Assembly: GCA_014801865.1 (NCBI GenBank)
Contig: JAAVDH010000013.1
Coordinates: forward strand, 14,355-62,287
DNA from: Bacteroides sp.
Lineage (GTDB): Bacteria > Bacteroidota > Bacteroidia > Bacteroidales > Muribaculaceae
DNA length: 47,933 bases
Reading direction: 5' to 3'
In this document: piece by piece, positions 34,955 to 43,524 of the stretch
How positions within the stretch are numbered: the first letter of the stretch is position 1
Layout: each line of letters starts with the position of its first letter
Made by a program: the position numbers and the translations under genes
Notes under the pieces: generated by a model
Told to the model about the DNA's origin: nothing
Databases searched by the model: none
What the model saw: the letters and a program-made list of their open reading frames with translations, nothing else

Positions 34955-36124
34955 ATGATAAAGTTCAAATCACTCTTCATACCCATGGTTGTGGCTGCGA
35001 TGACTCCTATGTTCACCGCCTGCAACGACGATGACTTTAAGGAGACGATCTTCCCGGACGTACCCACCGAAGCCGACCCCTCGTCTAAGACATATCAGTT
35101 TGATACATGGCTCAACCGTAACTTCCGCGATGTCTACAATCTTGACTTCAAGTACAAGATGGCCGACGTAGAGGCCGACAAGAACTACAATCTTGTCCCC
35201 GCCGAGTATCAGAAGGCTGTTGACCTCGCCCTGCTGGTGAAGTACACCTGGTTTGATGCCTATAAGGCTGTATGCGGCGATCTCCTGCTGAAGCAGAACG
35301 GCCCCCGTATGCTCCACCTCATTGGATCTTCGGCTCACAATGCTACCGAAGGCACCGAGGTGCTCGGTCTTGCCGAGGGTGGTATCAAGATTACCCTCTT
35401 CAAGGTGAACGGCATGGATCTCAATGACTCTTACCGCATGAACGAATACTACTTCCGCACCATGCACCACGAGCTCACCCACATCCTTCACCAGAAGAAG
35501 TCATATCCCACCCGCTTCAACGAGCTTAGCAACGGTCACTACGACTCCTCCAACTGGGGCAAGCGTAATTCCGGTCTCTGCACCTCACTCGGCTATATAA
35601 CCAACTACGCCAGCTCGGAATATCGCGAGGACTTCGCCGAAACTGTGGCCAACTACGTGACCCGTACCCCCGAAGACTATGACCTGCTCCTCTGGTGTGC
35701 TGACCGAGGATGGTATAGCGGCGAGGATGAGAATGACGAAAGCAGCGCTTACTGCTACTATTATTACGCCAACGCCGCAGCCAAGGAGAAGGACACCAAG
35801 ACCTATACCCTTCAGTATGTAAGCCTCGGTGACGGTCACGTTTCGCTTCAGGACAATACCGGCCGCGTATATAATAAGATAGAAGATATCGAAAACTACC
35901 TTACACGTCTTAATCTCCAGTTAGGTGAAGATATGGTGTTTGAGGTAGTGGACGAAGACAAGGTCGACGGCCGTGCCATCATCCTTGAAAAGCTTCAGAT
36001 AGCCCGCGACTGGCTTCTCGAGCAGTGGAACGTTGATATTGACAAGCTGCGCGAAGAAGTTCAGACCCGTCAGAACAATTTCGATATCACTGCGCTCCGT
36101 AGTCAGATTACCGATATCGAATAA
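34955..36124 (+). CDS. Substrate import-associated zinc metallohydrolase lipoprotein
   Basis: 389 aa lipoprotein (lipobox MFTAC, Cys23) with a zinc-protease-like motif HHELTHILHQ: His172, Glu173 and His176 form HExxH, and a conserved-looking REDFAETVANYV about 55 residues later may supply the third ligand. This combination next to SusC/SusD matches the family named TIGR04549. Members are thought to act on the substrate imported by the neighbouring SusC/SusD pair, but activity is not established. The C-terminal 90 residues are helical (LQIARDWLLEQWNVDIDKL). Confidence 0.9.
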   Translation: MIKFKSLFIPMVVAAMTPMFTACNDDDFKETIFPDVPTEADPSSKTYQFDTWLNRNFRDVYNLDFKYKMADVEADKNYNLVPAEYQKAVDLALLVKYTWFDAYKAVCGDLLLKQNGPRMLHLIGSSAHNATEGTEVLGLAEGGIKITLFKVNGMDLNDSYRMNEYYFRTMHHELTHILHQKKSYPTRFNELSNGHYDSSNWGKRNSGLCTSLGYITNYASSEYREDFAETVANYVTRTPEDYDLLLWCADRGWYSGEDENDESSAYCYYYYANAAAKEKDTKTYTLQYVSLGDGHVSLQDNTGRVYNKIEDIENYLTRLNLQLGEDMVFEVVDEDKVDGRAIILEKLQIARDWLLEQWNVDIDKLREEVQTRQNNFDITALRSQITDIE

Positions 36125-36168
36125 TCTATCCGTAGTTGAGTAATTTACATTAATCCGACACATTTCTA

Positions 36169-37554
36169 ATGAAAAAGATATTTTATTTCACCTTAGCATT
36201 GGCTCTGGCCGCCGGAGTATCATCCTGCAAGAACGAGGAGGATGATATCTTCGACGATACCGCTGCTAACCGTCTTGAGCAGTACAAGAAGGACTATGCC
36301 AATGTGTTTACAGACAAGGGTGGCAAGTGGGCCCTGGAGTATTTCGCAAATACTGAAGAGCCCGGCTATGTGTTCGTTGTCACTTTCGATAAGAATGGCA
36401 GCGTTGAGGTGGCCGGCAACAATAAGTGGACACCTACCACCTCCTTCTCTACCGACAACTCCCTCTGGGGTATGATCAGCGATGACGGCCCTGTGCTCTC
36501 ATTCAACAGCTACAACAAGGTGCTCCATGTATTCTCATCGCCTGAGAATATCATCGGTGGTCCTACCAATACCGAACTTAACGATAAGGATATCGACGAA
36601 ACCGGTACCGGTCACGAAGGTGACTATGAGTTCATCGTGATGAATGTCAGCGAAGATGATCAGGTTGTTACCCTCCAGGGTAAGAAGCGTGGCTATAAGG
36701 CTCTGCTTCGTCGTCTGCCCGTAGATACCGACGACCGTGCCTACCTTGAGACAGTATATGAGAACTGCCACAACAACGTATGCACCGAATTCGGCACACT
36801 TCTTCTCCACGAGACTACCACTGACCAGCGCTTTACCATCACCGAAGTGTCTGACAAGTACATGGAGGGTCATCTCGGATATTTCGAGGCTTATCCTCAG
36901 GGTGGCGACTCGATTATGCAGACTGTAGAACAGAATGCTATCATTACCTTTGACGGCCTCCGCTTCCGTCACGACCTGGAAATTCCTCGTGCCAACTCTA
37001 ATGAGGTAATTACCATAAACAGCTTCGAGTTCCAGCCCGACGGCTCGCTGCTCGGTGTGTCAAATCCCGATGTAGTGCTCCGTGCCCCCATGCTGGCCGA
37101 CATTATGCGCAATTCTTCTGTAGAAGTGGCAAAGAAACATGTATGGAATTTTGAGGACTGTGCACTGGGCGCATCGAATGAAGCGCTGCTTGACAAGGTT
37201 AAGGCCGGTCTTACCCAGAACTTCCGTGGCCAGCGTGATTTCAATGGTTTCGGTATCACCGCTACGAATATCAACACTATTCCTACTCCCTCGATCTTCC
37301 TCACCTTCGGTACTGCCAAGGCTTATCTTTACCTGACCATTACCCGTGTGGATGACAATACTATCCGTATTGAGCCTGATGGCACAATGGATGGTAACCT
37401 CACCAATCTTATCAAGATGATACCTGAGTGTGAGACCCTTCTCAAGTCATTTGCCGGAACATACACCCTGGATACTGATAATGTCATGTGCCCCTACGAA
37501 ATCCGTTGGGTTGGTGACAATGGAATCAGCTTCAGCGCTAATCTCCAGCGCTAA
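36169..37554 (+). CDS. DUF4302-type lipoprotein
   Basis: 461 aa with a lipoprotein signal (GVSSC, Cys20). After it come the sequences LEQYKKDYANVFTDKGGKWALEYF and GYVFVVTFDKNGSVEVAGNN, which resemble the DUF4302 N-terminal region. The family is usually found after SusC/SusD and the zinc metallohydrolase, as here (44-bp gap). Function is unknown; probable surface-exposed binding or accessory protein. The last 60 residues form a beta-rich tail. A long terminator follows. Confidence 0.82.
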   Translation: MKKIFYFTLALALAAGVSSCKNEEDDIFDDTAANRLEQYKKDYANVFTDKGGKWALEYFANTEEPGYVFVVTFDKNGSVEVAGNNKWTPTTSFSTDNSLWGMISDDGPVLSFNSYNKVLHVFSSPENIIGGPTNTELNDKDIDETGTGHEGDYEFIVMNVSEDDQVVTLQGKKRGYKALLRRLPVDTDDRAYLETVYENCHNNVCTEFGTLLLHETTTDQRFTITEVSDKYMEGHLGYFEAYPQGGDSIMQTVEQNAIITFDGLRFRHDLEIPRANSNEVITINSFEFQPDGSLLGVSNPDVVLRAPMLADIMRNSSVEVAKKHVWNFEDCALGASNEALLDKVKAGLTQNFRGQRDFNGFGITATNINTIPTPSIFLTFGTAKAYLYLTITRVDDNTIRIEPDGTMDGNLTNLIKMIPECETLLKSFAGTYTLDTDNVMCPYEIRWVGDNGISFSANLQR

Positions 37555-37576
37555 TCCTACTCTTTAGCATATCATT

Positions 37577-37632
37577 CGCTCTTCCCGTAGTTGCACGCAC
37601 TTCGGGCAACTACGGGAAGAGCGATTTATTTT
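37577..37632 (+). terminator. Strong terminator of the SusC/D 2 operon
   Basis: Perfect 18-bp stem (37577-37594 with 37606-37623), 11-nt loop, followed by atttatttt. It separates the five-gene operon from the secreted-protein gene. Confidence 0.85.
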
Positions 37633-37718
37633 ACTACCTTCCTGAGATACGTTGAATGCCGTTTAGGCTTTACCGCAGAAAAAATTTCAATATGCGAACG
37701 TTTCTTAGGATTTTTTTG

Positions 37719-37726
37719 TAACTTTG
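37719..37726 (+). promoter_or_regulatory. -7 box of the secreted-protein gene
   Basis: TAACTTTG. The leader to 37826 is about 95 nt and has two hairpins: tgagtc/gactca (37738-37754) and ccggga/tcccgg (37757-37772). Confidence 0.6.
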
Positions 37727-37825
37727 GGGCTTGTTGATGAGTCTTTTCGACTCACTCCGGGAATTGTCCCGGGTCGCAAGGTACTTTCTAAGAAATTTAA
37801 TCAATTAATTACTTAATTTAGATCA

Positions 37826-39544
37826 ATGAAAAAAGGTTTACTTTTTGCTACCGCTCTTACGACCGGTATCGCAGCTTTTGCAGCTCAGCCCCTGCTGCCG
37901 GCAGAAGCTCTGAAGGCAACAAAAGTAGAAGCTGCCCCCGGCGTAGCCACTAAGGCAGTGCGCAATGTTGTTTCTCCCAAGGACGTAACCGAGGCTACTG
38001 AGGCTATCATTACCCTGCCCTCTAACCTCTTCTATATGGGTATGTCTCAGGACCAGTATACTCTCAACAACAATATCGGATGCACCGGCGCTTACAAGCC
38101 TATCACTTTCAAGAGCGCTTCTACCGGCGTTAAGAGCATCAGCTGGACTTATCCCGACGTTTGGGCCGATTCTGCAGATGGCGATACCCCCGAACTCAAC
38201 TCAACTGAAGATTCAATCACTTTCTCAGCTCCTTTCGGCGTATTCGGAGGCCCCTCGCTGATTGCGTTCGGTCCTAACTATATCGACCAGATCGATCTTA
38301 CAGTAGATACACAGTATCCTCTTGAGATACTCTACGGTGCCGGTCCTCAGGCTCTCAACTCTCAGCGTACTTTCGGTATGACTCCCATTAACCGCATGAA
38401 TGTTGAGTGTCCTTTCGAAAAAGATGGCCGTTTCTCATCAGGTCATATCCTCGGTGTAAATAACACTAAGGATTCTCAGGTTAACCAGGAGTGGAGTAAA
38501 TACGTAGCCGATCTCGTCCTCGAGGAAGATTCCACTGCTGTAGTAAGCGACGTAGTTTATAGCGGTTTCGGTAATATCTTCCCCGAGCCTATATCACCCT
38601 ATATGATTCAGAATGTATGGGCATGGTGCCGCGCTGAATTCAAGGGTGCCGGTACTCTTACCCTTAAGGTTGTTTCTCTTGATGAGAACGATCAGCCCCT
38701 TAAGGAAATCGCTCAGGGCACATGCGACTACACTAAGGAATCTTCCAGCGGTGTATATAACTTCCCCCTCAAGAGCGTTGACGAATTCGGTTTTGAGATT
38801 GACGAGCCTATCGTTATCAATAGCCGTGTAGCTTTCCTGATTACAGGTCTTGACTCAGATCCTAACATCACCTACTTCCAGCCCCTCTGGCCCATGAGCT
38901 ACACTTATGATGCTGACGATAGCAACCCCTTCCGTAACATTATGTACAACTGCAACCTCGTTAAGTATAACCTCGACGGTAAGGCTACTGAGGCTTGTCT
39001 GCAGTCACCCTGGGGTTACTATGCTAACGAAACTAAGACCCATCTCATGGCTATCACCAGCTACGCATTCTTCACCGATGCTATGTATGGCTTCTGCGTA
39101 GAGGCAGGTGCTAAGGTAGCCGGCGATGTTCATAAGGGCATCTCTGAAGGTGGTGATGAATTTGATTTCACCTTTGAAAGCCTCTGGGCTGTTTCAGAAG
39201 ACGAAATCACTGTTTCTGACGAATCATGGGTTTCTGTAGAACTTGGCGCTTACAATCAGCAGACCGGTCTCCAGACTCTCTCTATCCTCGCTGATCCCCT
39301 CGACGGTAAGGAAGGCAATAGCTGCGTTATCACTATCAACGCCTACGCTGCTGAGCCCCTCCACATCATCCTCGGTCAGGGCACCCTCGCTGTTGAAGGC
39401 GTAAGCGCTGACAGCGAAGTTGTAGCCAGCAAGTACTTCGACCTCCAGGGCCGCGAACTTAAGGCTCAGCCCGAAAATGGCTTCGTAATCCGCAAGGACA
39501 TCAAGGCCGATGGCACTTCAACCGTAGTTAAGACCGTCCTCTAA
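37826..39544 (+). CDS. Large secreted protein with T9SS-like C-terminal domain
   Basis: 572 aa with a Sec signal peptide (1-19, AAFAAQ). The body is beta-rich, Asp/Glu/Ser/Thr/Tyr-rich, and not recognised. The last 40 residues, KYFDLQGRELKAQPENGFVIRK followed by DGTSTVVKTVL (shown in parts), resemble the short sorting-like C-terminal domains of Prevotella/Muribaculaceae secreted proteins. Codon use looks strongly biased and the gene has its own promoter, structured leader and terminator, consistent with high expression. Likely exported to the surface; role in the neighbouring uptake locus is inference from position. Confidence 0.75.
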   Translation: MKKGLLFATALTTGIAAFAAQPLLPAEALKATKVEAAPGVATKAVRNVVSPKDVTEATEAIITLPSNLFYMGMSQDQYTLNNNIGCTGAYKPITFKSASTGVKSISWTYPDVWADSADGDTPELNSTEDSITFSAPFGVFGGPSLIAFGPNYIDQIDLTVDTQYPLEILYGAGPQALNSQRTFGMTPINRMNVECPFEKDGRFSSGHILGVNNTKDSQVNQEWSKYVADLVLEEDSTAVVSDVVYSGFGNIFPEPISPYMIQNVWAWCRAEFKGAGTLTLKVVSLDENDQPLKEIAQGTCDYTKESSSGVYNFPLKSVDEFGFEIDEPIVINSRVAFLITGLDSDPNITYFQPLWPMSYTYDADDSNPFRNIMYNCNLVKYNLDGKATEACLQSPWGYYANETKTHLMAITSYAFFTDAMYGFCVEAGAKVAGDVHKGISEGGDEFDFTFESLWAVSEDEITVSDESWVSVELGAYNQQTGLQTLSILADPLDGKEGNSCVITINAYAAEPLHIILGQGTLAVEGVSADSEVVASKYFDLQGRELKAQPENGFVIRKDIKADGTSTVVKTVL

Positions 39545-39578
39545 TCTCCCACAGGATTAAGACAATCATCAATATCAC

Positions 39579-39612
39579 TACTCCCGGGCCTGACGCCCGG
39601 GAGTATTTTTTT
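39579..39612 (+). terminator. Terminator of the secreted-protein gene
   Basis: 11-bp stem tactcccgggc/gcccgggagta (39579-39589 with 39595-39605), five-nt loop, T7 at 39606-39612. Confidence 0.9.
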
Positions 39613-39650
39613 ACTCCATTCCCTCCGCGAATATCCTCTCCCTCCTCTTT

Positions 39651-40016
39651 ATCGGCACCCCTCTACACCCCGGAAGAGATGTGCCGATGGAGCTATGTCA
39701 AAAATATGTATAGTGTTATCCAAGAAGGCATTCCGGAGGAAATGCCCCGATAATAGCCGTGGGTGAGCCGTAGGCGTAACCCGCGGGAAATAAGATTACA
39801 CACAATAAAAGACATCCCGGAGAGGATGTCCCGATAAACTAAATAATTCCTTATTATAAAGGATAGTAGACTATCGGGACATCCTCTCCGGGATGTCTTT
39901 TTTTATTCGCATATATGATTTCCCGCGGGTTACGCCTGCGGCTCACCCACGGCTATTCTTTGCGGAGCAAAGCGGCAAGCCGATGAATCGGCACACCTCC
40001 TCCGGGATGTGCTGGA
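39651..40016. repeat. Cluster of five REP-like hairpin units
   Basis: Units resembling tatcgggacatcctctccgg plus gatgtc occur at 39651-39688 (degenerate), 39727-39752 (inverted), 39804-39836 (inverted), 39872-39907 (direct) and 39988-40012 (degenerate). Each is a hairpin with a ccgata or tatcgg tail. Divergence between units and mirrored pairing are as expected for REP/REPIN sequences. Confidence 0.7.
39752..39957. repeat. Nested inverted repeat (206 bp)
   Basis: Outer arms of 40 nt (39752-39791 and 39918-39957) pair with a single mismatch; both contain the ccgcgg palindrome. Inside them the two hairpin units at 39804-39836 and 39872-39907 form a second inverted pair with an AT-rich centre. 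Arms are non-coding. It could form a large cruciform or RNA structure. Confidence 0.85.
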
Positions 40017-40090
40017 GGATATGTTAATTATGACGCAGCCTCTTAGGAACATCTCATCTGTAATGCCTCCTCTGAGAGCGGTATACCCGT

Positions 40091-40103
40091 AAACACTCTC
40101 TTA
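40091..40103. repeat. Single arm of the agagagtgttt element, fused to a stop codon
   Basis: aaacactctct followed by ta; on the minus strand TAAGAGAGTGTTTAC starts at the TAA stop of the CpsB-like gene. The opposite arm is not visible nearby, so this is either a remnant or a terminator-like motif. Confidence 0.5.
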
Positions 40104-40814
40104 ATCCTGGCGAAGTTGGAGCAAATTAGGCACCAGTCGGCGTGACACTGAAGAATCTACCATGGTAGAGAATACACGCATGCTGTGGGTGTCTGTACCT
40201 ATGCGGTCATACCAGCCCTTTTCAAGTATGTATTCGGCCTTGGCTTTCGCTTCGGGGCCATACATGCCCGCGAGAGAGGGGAGATTGAGCTGAAACAGCA
40301 CACCACGTTGCTTAAGGCTCTTATATTGGCTCTCGCGCATGTAGCAGTAACGTTCGGGATGGGCCAGCAGGGGGAAGTGGCCTGCTGAAAAAGTCTTGGC
40401 TATGATGTCGTCAAGTCCCATGGGGGGATTGATGAATGATGTCTCTACGAGAAGCCATTGGCGTGTGGGCTCTATTTGCAATACATTGCCTTCTGCGAGG
40501 CGTTTGGTGTAGAGGAAGTCAATCATGTGCTCGGCACCCAGATGAAGCTCCAGTGAGCCTGTATAGGCCTCACAGAGCTTGCTGAATCGCTCTTTGAGGT
40601 CTGACGGATTGTTGGGTATCTCCTCCATGATATGAGGCGTGAGATATACCTTTTTGAAGCCTAATGACTCCATCAGTGAGAGTATCTCAAAGGTCTCTTC
40701 CTGTTCCTTCACGCCATCGTCTACTCCGGGGAGCAGATGGCAATGCCAGTCGATAAATCCGTCGAATATGCCTGTCTCGGCAAGTTTGATATTTTTCTTT
40801 TTAAATGGCCACAT
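40101..40814 (-). CDS. CpsB/CapC-type tyrosine-protein phosphatase (PHP family)
   Basis: 237 aa. PHP metal-site signatures: DWHCHLLPGVDDG (about residues 22-34), YLTPHIMEE, LHLGAEHMID, LLAHPERY and GTDTHS. This is the YwqE/CpsB family of manganese-dependent phosphatases that remove phosphate from the Tyr cluster of BY-kinases. It is the third gene of wza-wzc-cpsB, 144 bp after the kinase, and fits as the opposing enzyme. Its TAA stop abuts an agagagtgttt-type arm. Confidence 0.93.
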   Translation of the reverse strand: MWPFKKKNIKLAETGIFDGFIDWHCHLLPGVDDGVKEQEETFEILSLMESLGFKKVYLTPHIMEEIPNNPSDLKERFSKLCEAYTGSLELHLGAEHMIDFLYTKRLAEGNVLQIEPTRQWLLVETSFINPPMGLDDIIAKTFSAGHFPLLAHPERYCYMRESQYKSLKQRGVLFQLNLPSLAGMYGPEAKAKAEYILEKGWYDRIGTDTHSMRVFSTMVDSSVSRRLVPNLLQLRQD

Positions 40815-40958
40815 AGTTATTTTGTGTGTGAGGGTGAGTGCTTGTTGTATTATTCAGGCGCTGTATCAGAGGATATGACACAGCGCCTGAGTATATTTAG
40901 AGTGAATTTGTTCGATAGCTCTCTACTGTTGTTATATAGCAGTAGATTTTATGATGGG

Positions 40959-43454
40959 TTATTCGTCCTTTGAATAGGCATTGTAATTGCCGTAACCATA
41001 ACCGTAGCCATAGCCGTAACCATAACCGTAGCCATAGCTGTAGCCGTATCTGTAGCCATACTTGTAGCCATAGCGTCCGCCCTTGGTCATGAGACCGTTG
41101 AGAAGCACAGCCATGTTGTTGAACTTCTGTGTACGATAGTAATTCTCTACTACGGGCAGCATATCGCGTTCAAGCAGGCCGGCACGGATAAGGAAGAGCG
41201 ATACGTCTGCGTAAGGAGCGATGATAGCGGTATCGGCCACGATGTCGACAGGAGGACAGTCGATAAACACGAGGTCGTATTCTTCACGCAGCTCTTTCAC
41301 CATCTTTTCGAGAGCAGGCATGTAAAGAAGCTCGGCAGGGTTGGGAGGTATGGTGCCTACGGGGAGGATATCAAGATTCTTGGTAGTGGGCGACGGTACT
41401 ACAATCTGCTTCCAGTTGTTGATCTTGCCGCTGAGGTAATCTGATATACCGCCGTTCTGGGGTTCATCCTCTACGAGTTTCGAGAGGGTAGCCTTACGAA
41501 GGTCAAGGTCGACAAGCACTACCTTCAGACCCTTGAGGGCGAATGTGGCAGCGAGGTTTGAGATAACGAATGTCTTACCTGAACCGGCAGTGATAGATGC
41601 TACCATGATTACCTTCTTGGAGCCGTCGGTGCCAAGCATAAACTCAAGGTTGCCACGTACTACACGGAACGCTTCGTTGATCATGCCGCGTGAACCCTCC
41701 TTGACGAGAATCTTACGTTCGTTCTTATCACCCTGTGCGCGGCTGATAGGTTTGGTGATTCTTTGCTTAAGGGTTCTGCGACGACGTGCAGCAAAGGGAA
41801 TTTCACCGACGAAGGGTACGGTAAGTGATTCGAGATCCTTACGGCTTCGTACACGGGTGTTCATGTTCTCAAGCAGTATGATGATACCTAAGGGAATCAG
41901 TATACCGGCAAGGAATGAAATGAGGAGAATGTTGCGGCTCACGGGCGATACGGGTGAGGGATTGCCCATGGGAGGAGTGATGATGCGGGTGTTGTAGGCG
42001 GTGAAGGCCTGCGACAGCTCGTTTTCCTCACGCTTCTGAAGGAGGAAGAGGTAGAGCGCTTCCTTTACCTTCTGCTGACGCTCTACGGAGAGCAGGTACT
42101 GTGCCTGAGTGGGGTTAGACTGCAGGCGTGATGTGCTCTGGTTCTGTGCGTTGTTGTAAGAGCGTATGCGGGTAGTGATAGCGTTGATTTCGTTGTCAAC
42201 GCTGCCGAGAATCATGTTGCGCATAGATGACAGGTTGGCATCCATGTCCTGTACAAGGGGGTTGGAGAGTGATGAGTTGGCCAGGAGTGAGTTGCGCTGC
42301 AGGAGCTTTTCGTTATAGGCCGTAATCTGGCTCTCGATGTTGCTTCCCTGAAGGCCTGAGTTTGCCGGGAGAAGCTGATAGTTGTTGGCGCTTGAAGAGA
42401 TGAAGTCGCGGATGTATCGGGCCATGTAGAGCTGGTTGTTAAGCTCGAGGATTGCTTTTGAAGCCTCCTGATTCTGGCCGAGGTACATTGCAGTGGTGGC
42501 GCTGAGGTCGGGGATAAGGTGTTCTGACTTATATGACGATATGTCGGAGTCCACGTTGCCCAGTTCGCTTTCTATCACACCCAGACGTTCATTGATGAAC
42601 TTTGAGGTTGAAGTGGCAAGAAGGTTCTTGTCACGCACCCAGTTTTCGTTATATACCGAGATGAGGGTACTGATAAATTCCTCGGCGCGACGCACGTTTA
42701 CGTCGTGATATGTGAGGTCAATGATGCTCGTTTCCTTGTCAGTGATATCGGCATTGAGGCTACCGCTGCATTTTCCTACGGCAGCCTGAAGGCTGCTGCG
42801 GCTAACGTAGATCTTATCGATAGTCTCGTTCTGAGGCTGGTCATAATAGGTGGTGGGAACGATCTCAACCTTGCCGACAGGGGTTGTCAGAGTGTCGTTG
42901 AAAGCTCCGATAACCTCTTCGTCAAATTCCTCTCCTTTGAACTTGAAATCATTAAGCTTCACTTCACGTTTGGCGCGATCAAGATAGAGGGTAAAGGAAC
43001 ATCCCTGATTGTCGGGGGCATTGATGAAACGCACCTGTACGGGCAATGTCTCTCCATATAGAGTCAGGCGATGGAACGTGCCGTCAATGGTGTAGTTCTT
43101 GTCAAGATTGAGGCGACGCACCACTTCAAGTATTACCGAAGGTGACTTTATGGAGGCAAGCTCATTGTTTACATTGGTCTTGGTAGTGAATATACCCATG
43201 TTGCTGAATCCGCTTACGTCAGCTGAAATGGCATTCTTGCCCTTGCCTTCCTCTTTGATGAGGACTGAAGCGGTAGCAACGTATACTTTCGGTGTACGCA
43301 GGAGATATACTGTACCTATACTCATGCATATCACCAGGGAGAATACAAACCATTTCCAATGGGTGAGACACAGGCTGATAATGTCCTGTATACTCATTGT
43401 GGACTCACCGCTTTTTTCAGGAGCTAAAGCAGCAGTTTCTTTATTTTCGCTCAT
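40959..43454 (-). CDS. Wzc-like polysaccharide biosynthesis tyrosine autokinase
   Basis: 831 aa. A Wzz-type N-terminal region with a first membrane segment (about residues 32-52), a long periplasmic coiled-coil/GNVR part, a second membrane segment (about 505-528), then a cytoplasmic BY-kinase with Walker A AGSGKTF (near 621), Walker A' VVLVDLDLRKATLSKL and Walker B DLVFIDCPP. The C-terminal tail is extreme: Tyr at every second residue over 14 positions, with Gly and some Lys, Arg, Ser between, plus two more Tyr, ending NAYSKDE. It controls length and export of an exopolysaccharide or capsule together with Wza. No glycosyltransferases are in the window. Confidence 0.95.
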   Translation of the reverse strand: MSENKETAALAPEKSGESTMSIQDIISLCLTHWKWFVFSLVICMSIGTVYLLRTPKVYVATASVLIKEEGKGKNAISADVSGFSNMGIFTTKTNVNNELASIKSPSVILEVVRRLNLDKNYTIDGTFHRLTLYGETLPVQVRFINAPDNQGCSFTLYLDRAKREVKLNDFKFKGEEFDEEVIGAFNDTLTTPVGKVEIVPTTYYDQPQNETIDKIYVSRSSLQAAVGKCSGSLNADITDKETSIIDLTYHDVNVRRAEEFISTLISVYNENWVRDKNLLATSTSKFINERLGVIESELGNVDSDISSYKSEHLIPDLSATTAMYLGQNQEASKAILELNNQLYMARYIRDFISSSANNYQLLPANSGLQGSNIESQITAYNEKLLQRNSLLANSSLSNPLVQDMDANLSSMRNMILGSVDNEINAITTRIRSYNNAQNQSTSRLQSNPTQAQYLLSVERQQKVKEALYLFLLQKREENELSQAFTAYNTRIITPPMGNPSPVSPVSRNILLISFLAGILIPLGIIILLENMNTRVRSRKDLESLTVPFVGEIPFAARRRRTLKQRITKPISRAQGDKNERKILVKEGSRGMINEAFRVVRGNLEFMLGTDGSKKVIMVASITAGSGKTFVISNLAATFALKGLKVVLVDLDLRKATLSKLVEDEPQNGGISDYLSGKINNWKQIVVPSPTTKNLDILPVGTIPPNPAELLYMPALEKMVKELREEYDLVFIDCPPVDIVADTAIIAPYADVSLFLIRAGLLERDMLPVVENYYRTQKFNNMAVLLNGLMTKGGRYGYKYGYRYGYSYGYGYGYGYGYGYGYGNYNAYSKDE
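40983..41075 (-). repeat. Six-base tandem repeat coding the Tyr-Gly tail
   Basis: Repeats of gta-gcc / ata-acc triplet pairs (TAT/TAC-GGT/GGC on the coding strand) over about 90 bp. Any gain or loss of a unit stays in frame. Synonymous variation between units (ata/gta, acc/gcc) shows it is not a fresh homogenised expansion. Confidence 0.85.
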
Positions 43455-43524
43455 ATCCTTATAGTCTGTTTTATGAGTGTATGATGGAATTTAGGATTTT
43501 CTCTATGATGATAATCGTTTATAC

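Larger units (their letters stand above)
39545..40100. other. 556-bp intergenic region filled with inverted repeats
   Basis: After a terminator (39579-39612) the stretch is mainly REP-like hairpins and a nested inverted repeat (39651-40016), then about 70 nt with no feature and the end of an agagagtgttt-type arm. No ORF. Confidence 0.75.

Noticed and set aside
40983..41075. Regular short repeats that could suggest a CRISPR-like array.
   Set aside because: Six-base units without spacers; they code the Tyr-Gly tail of the kinase in frame.
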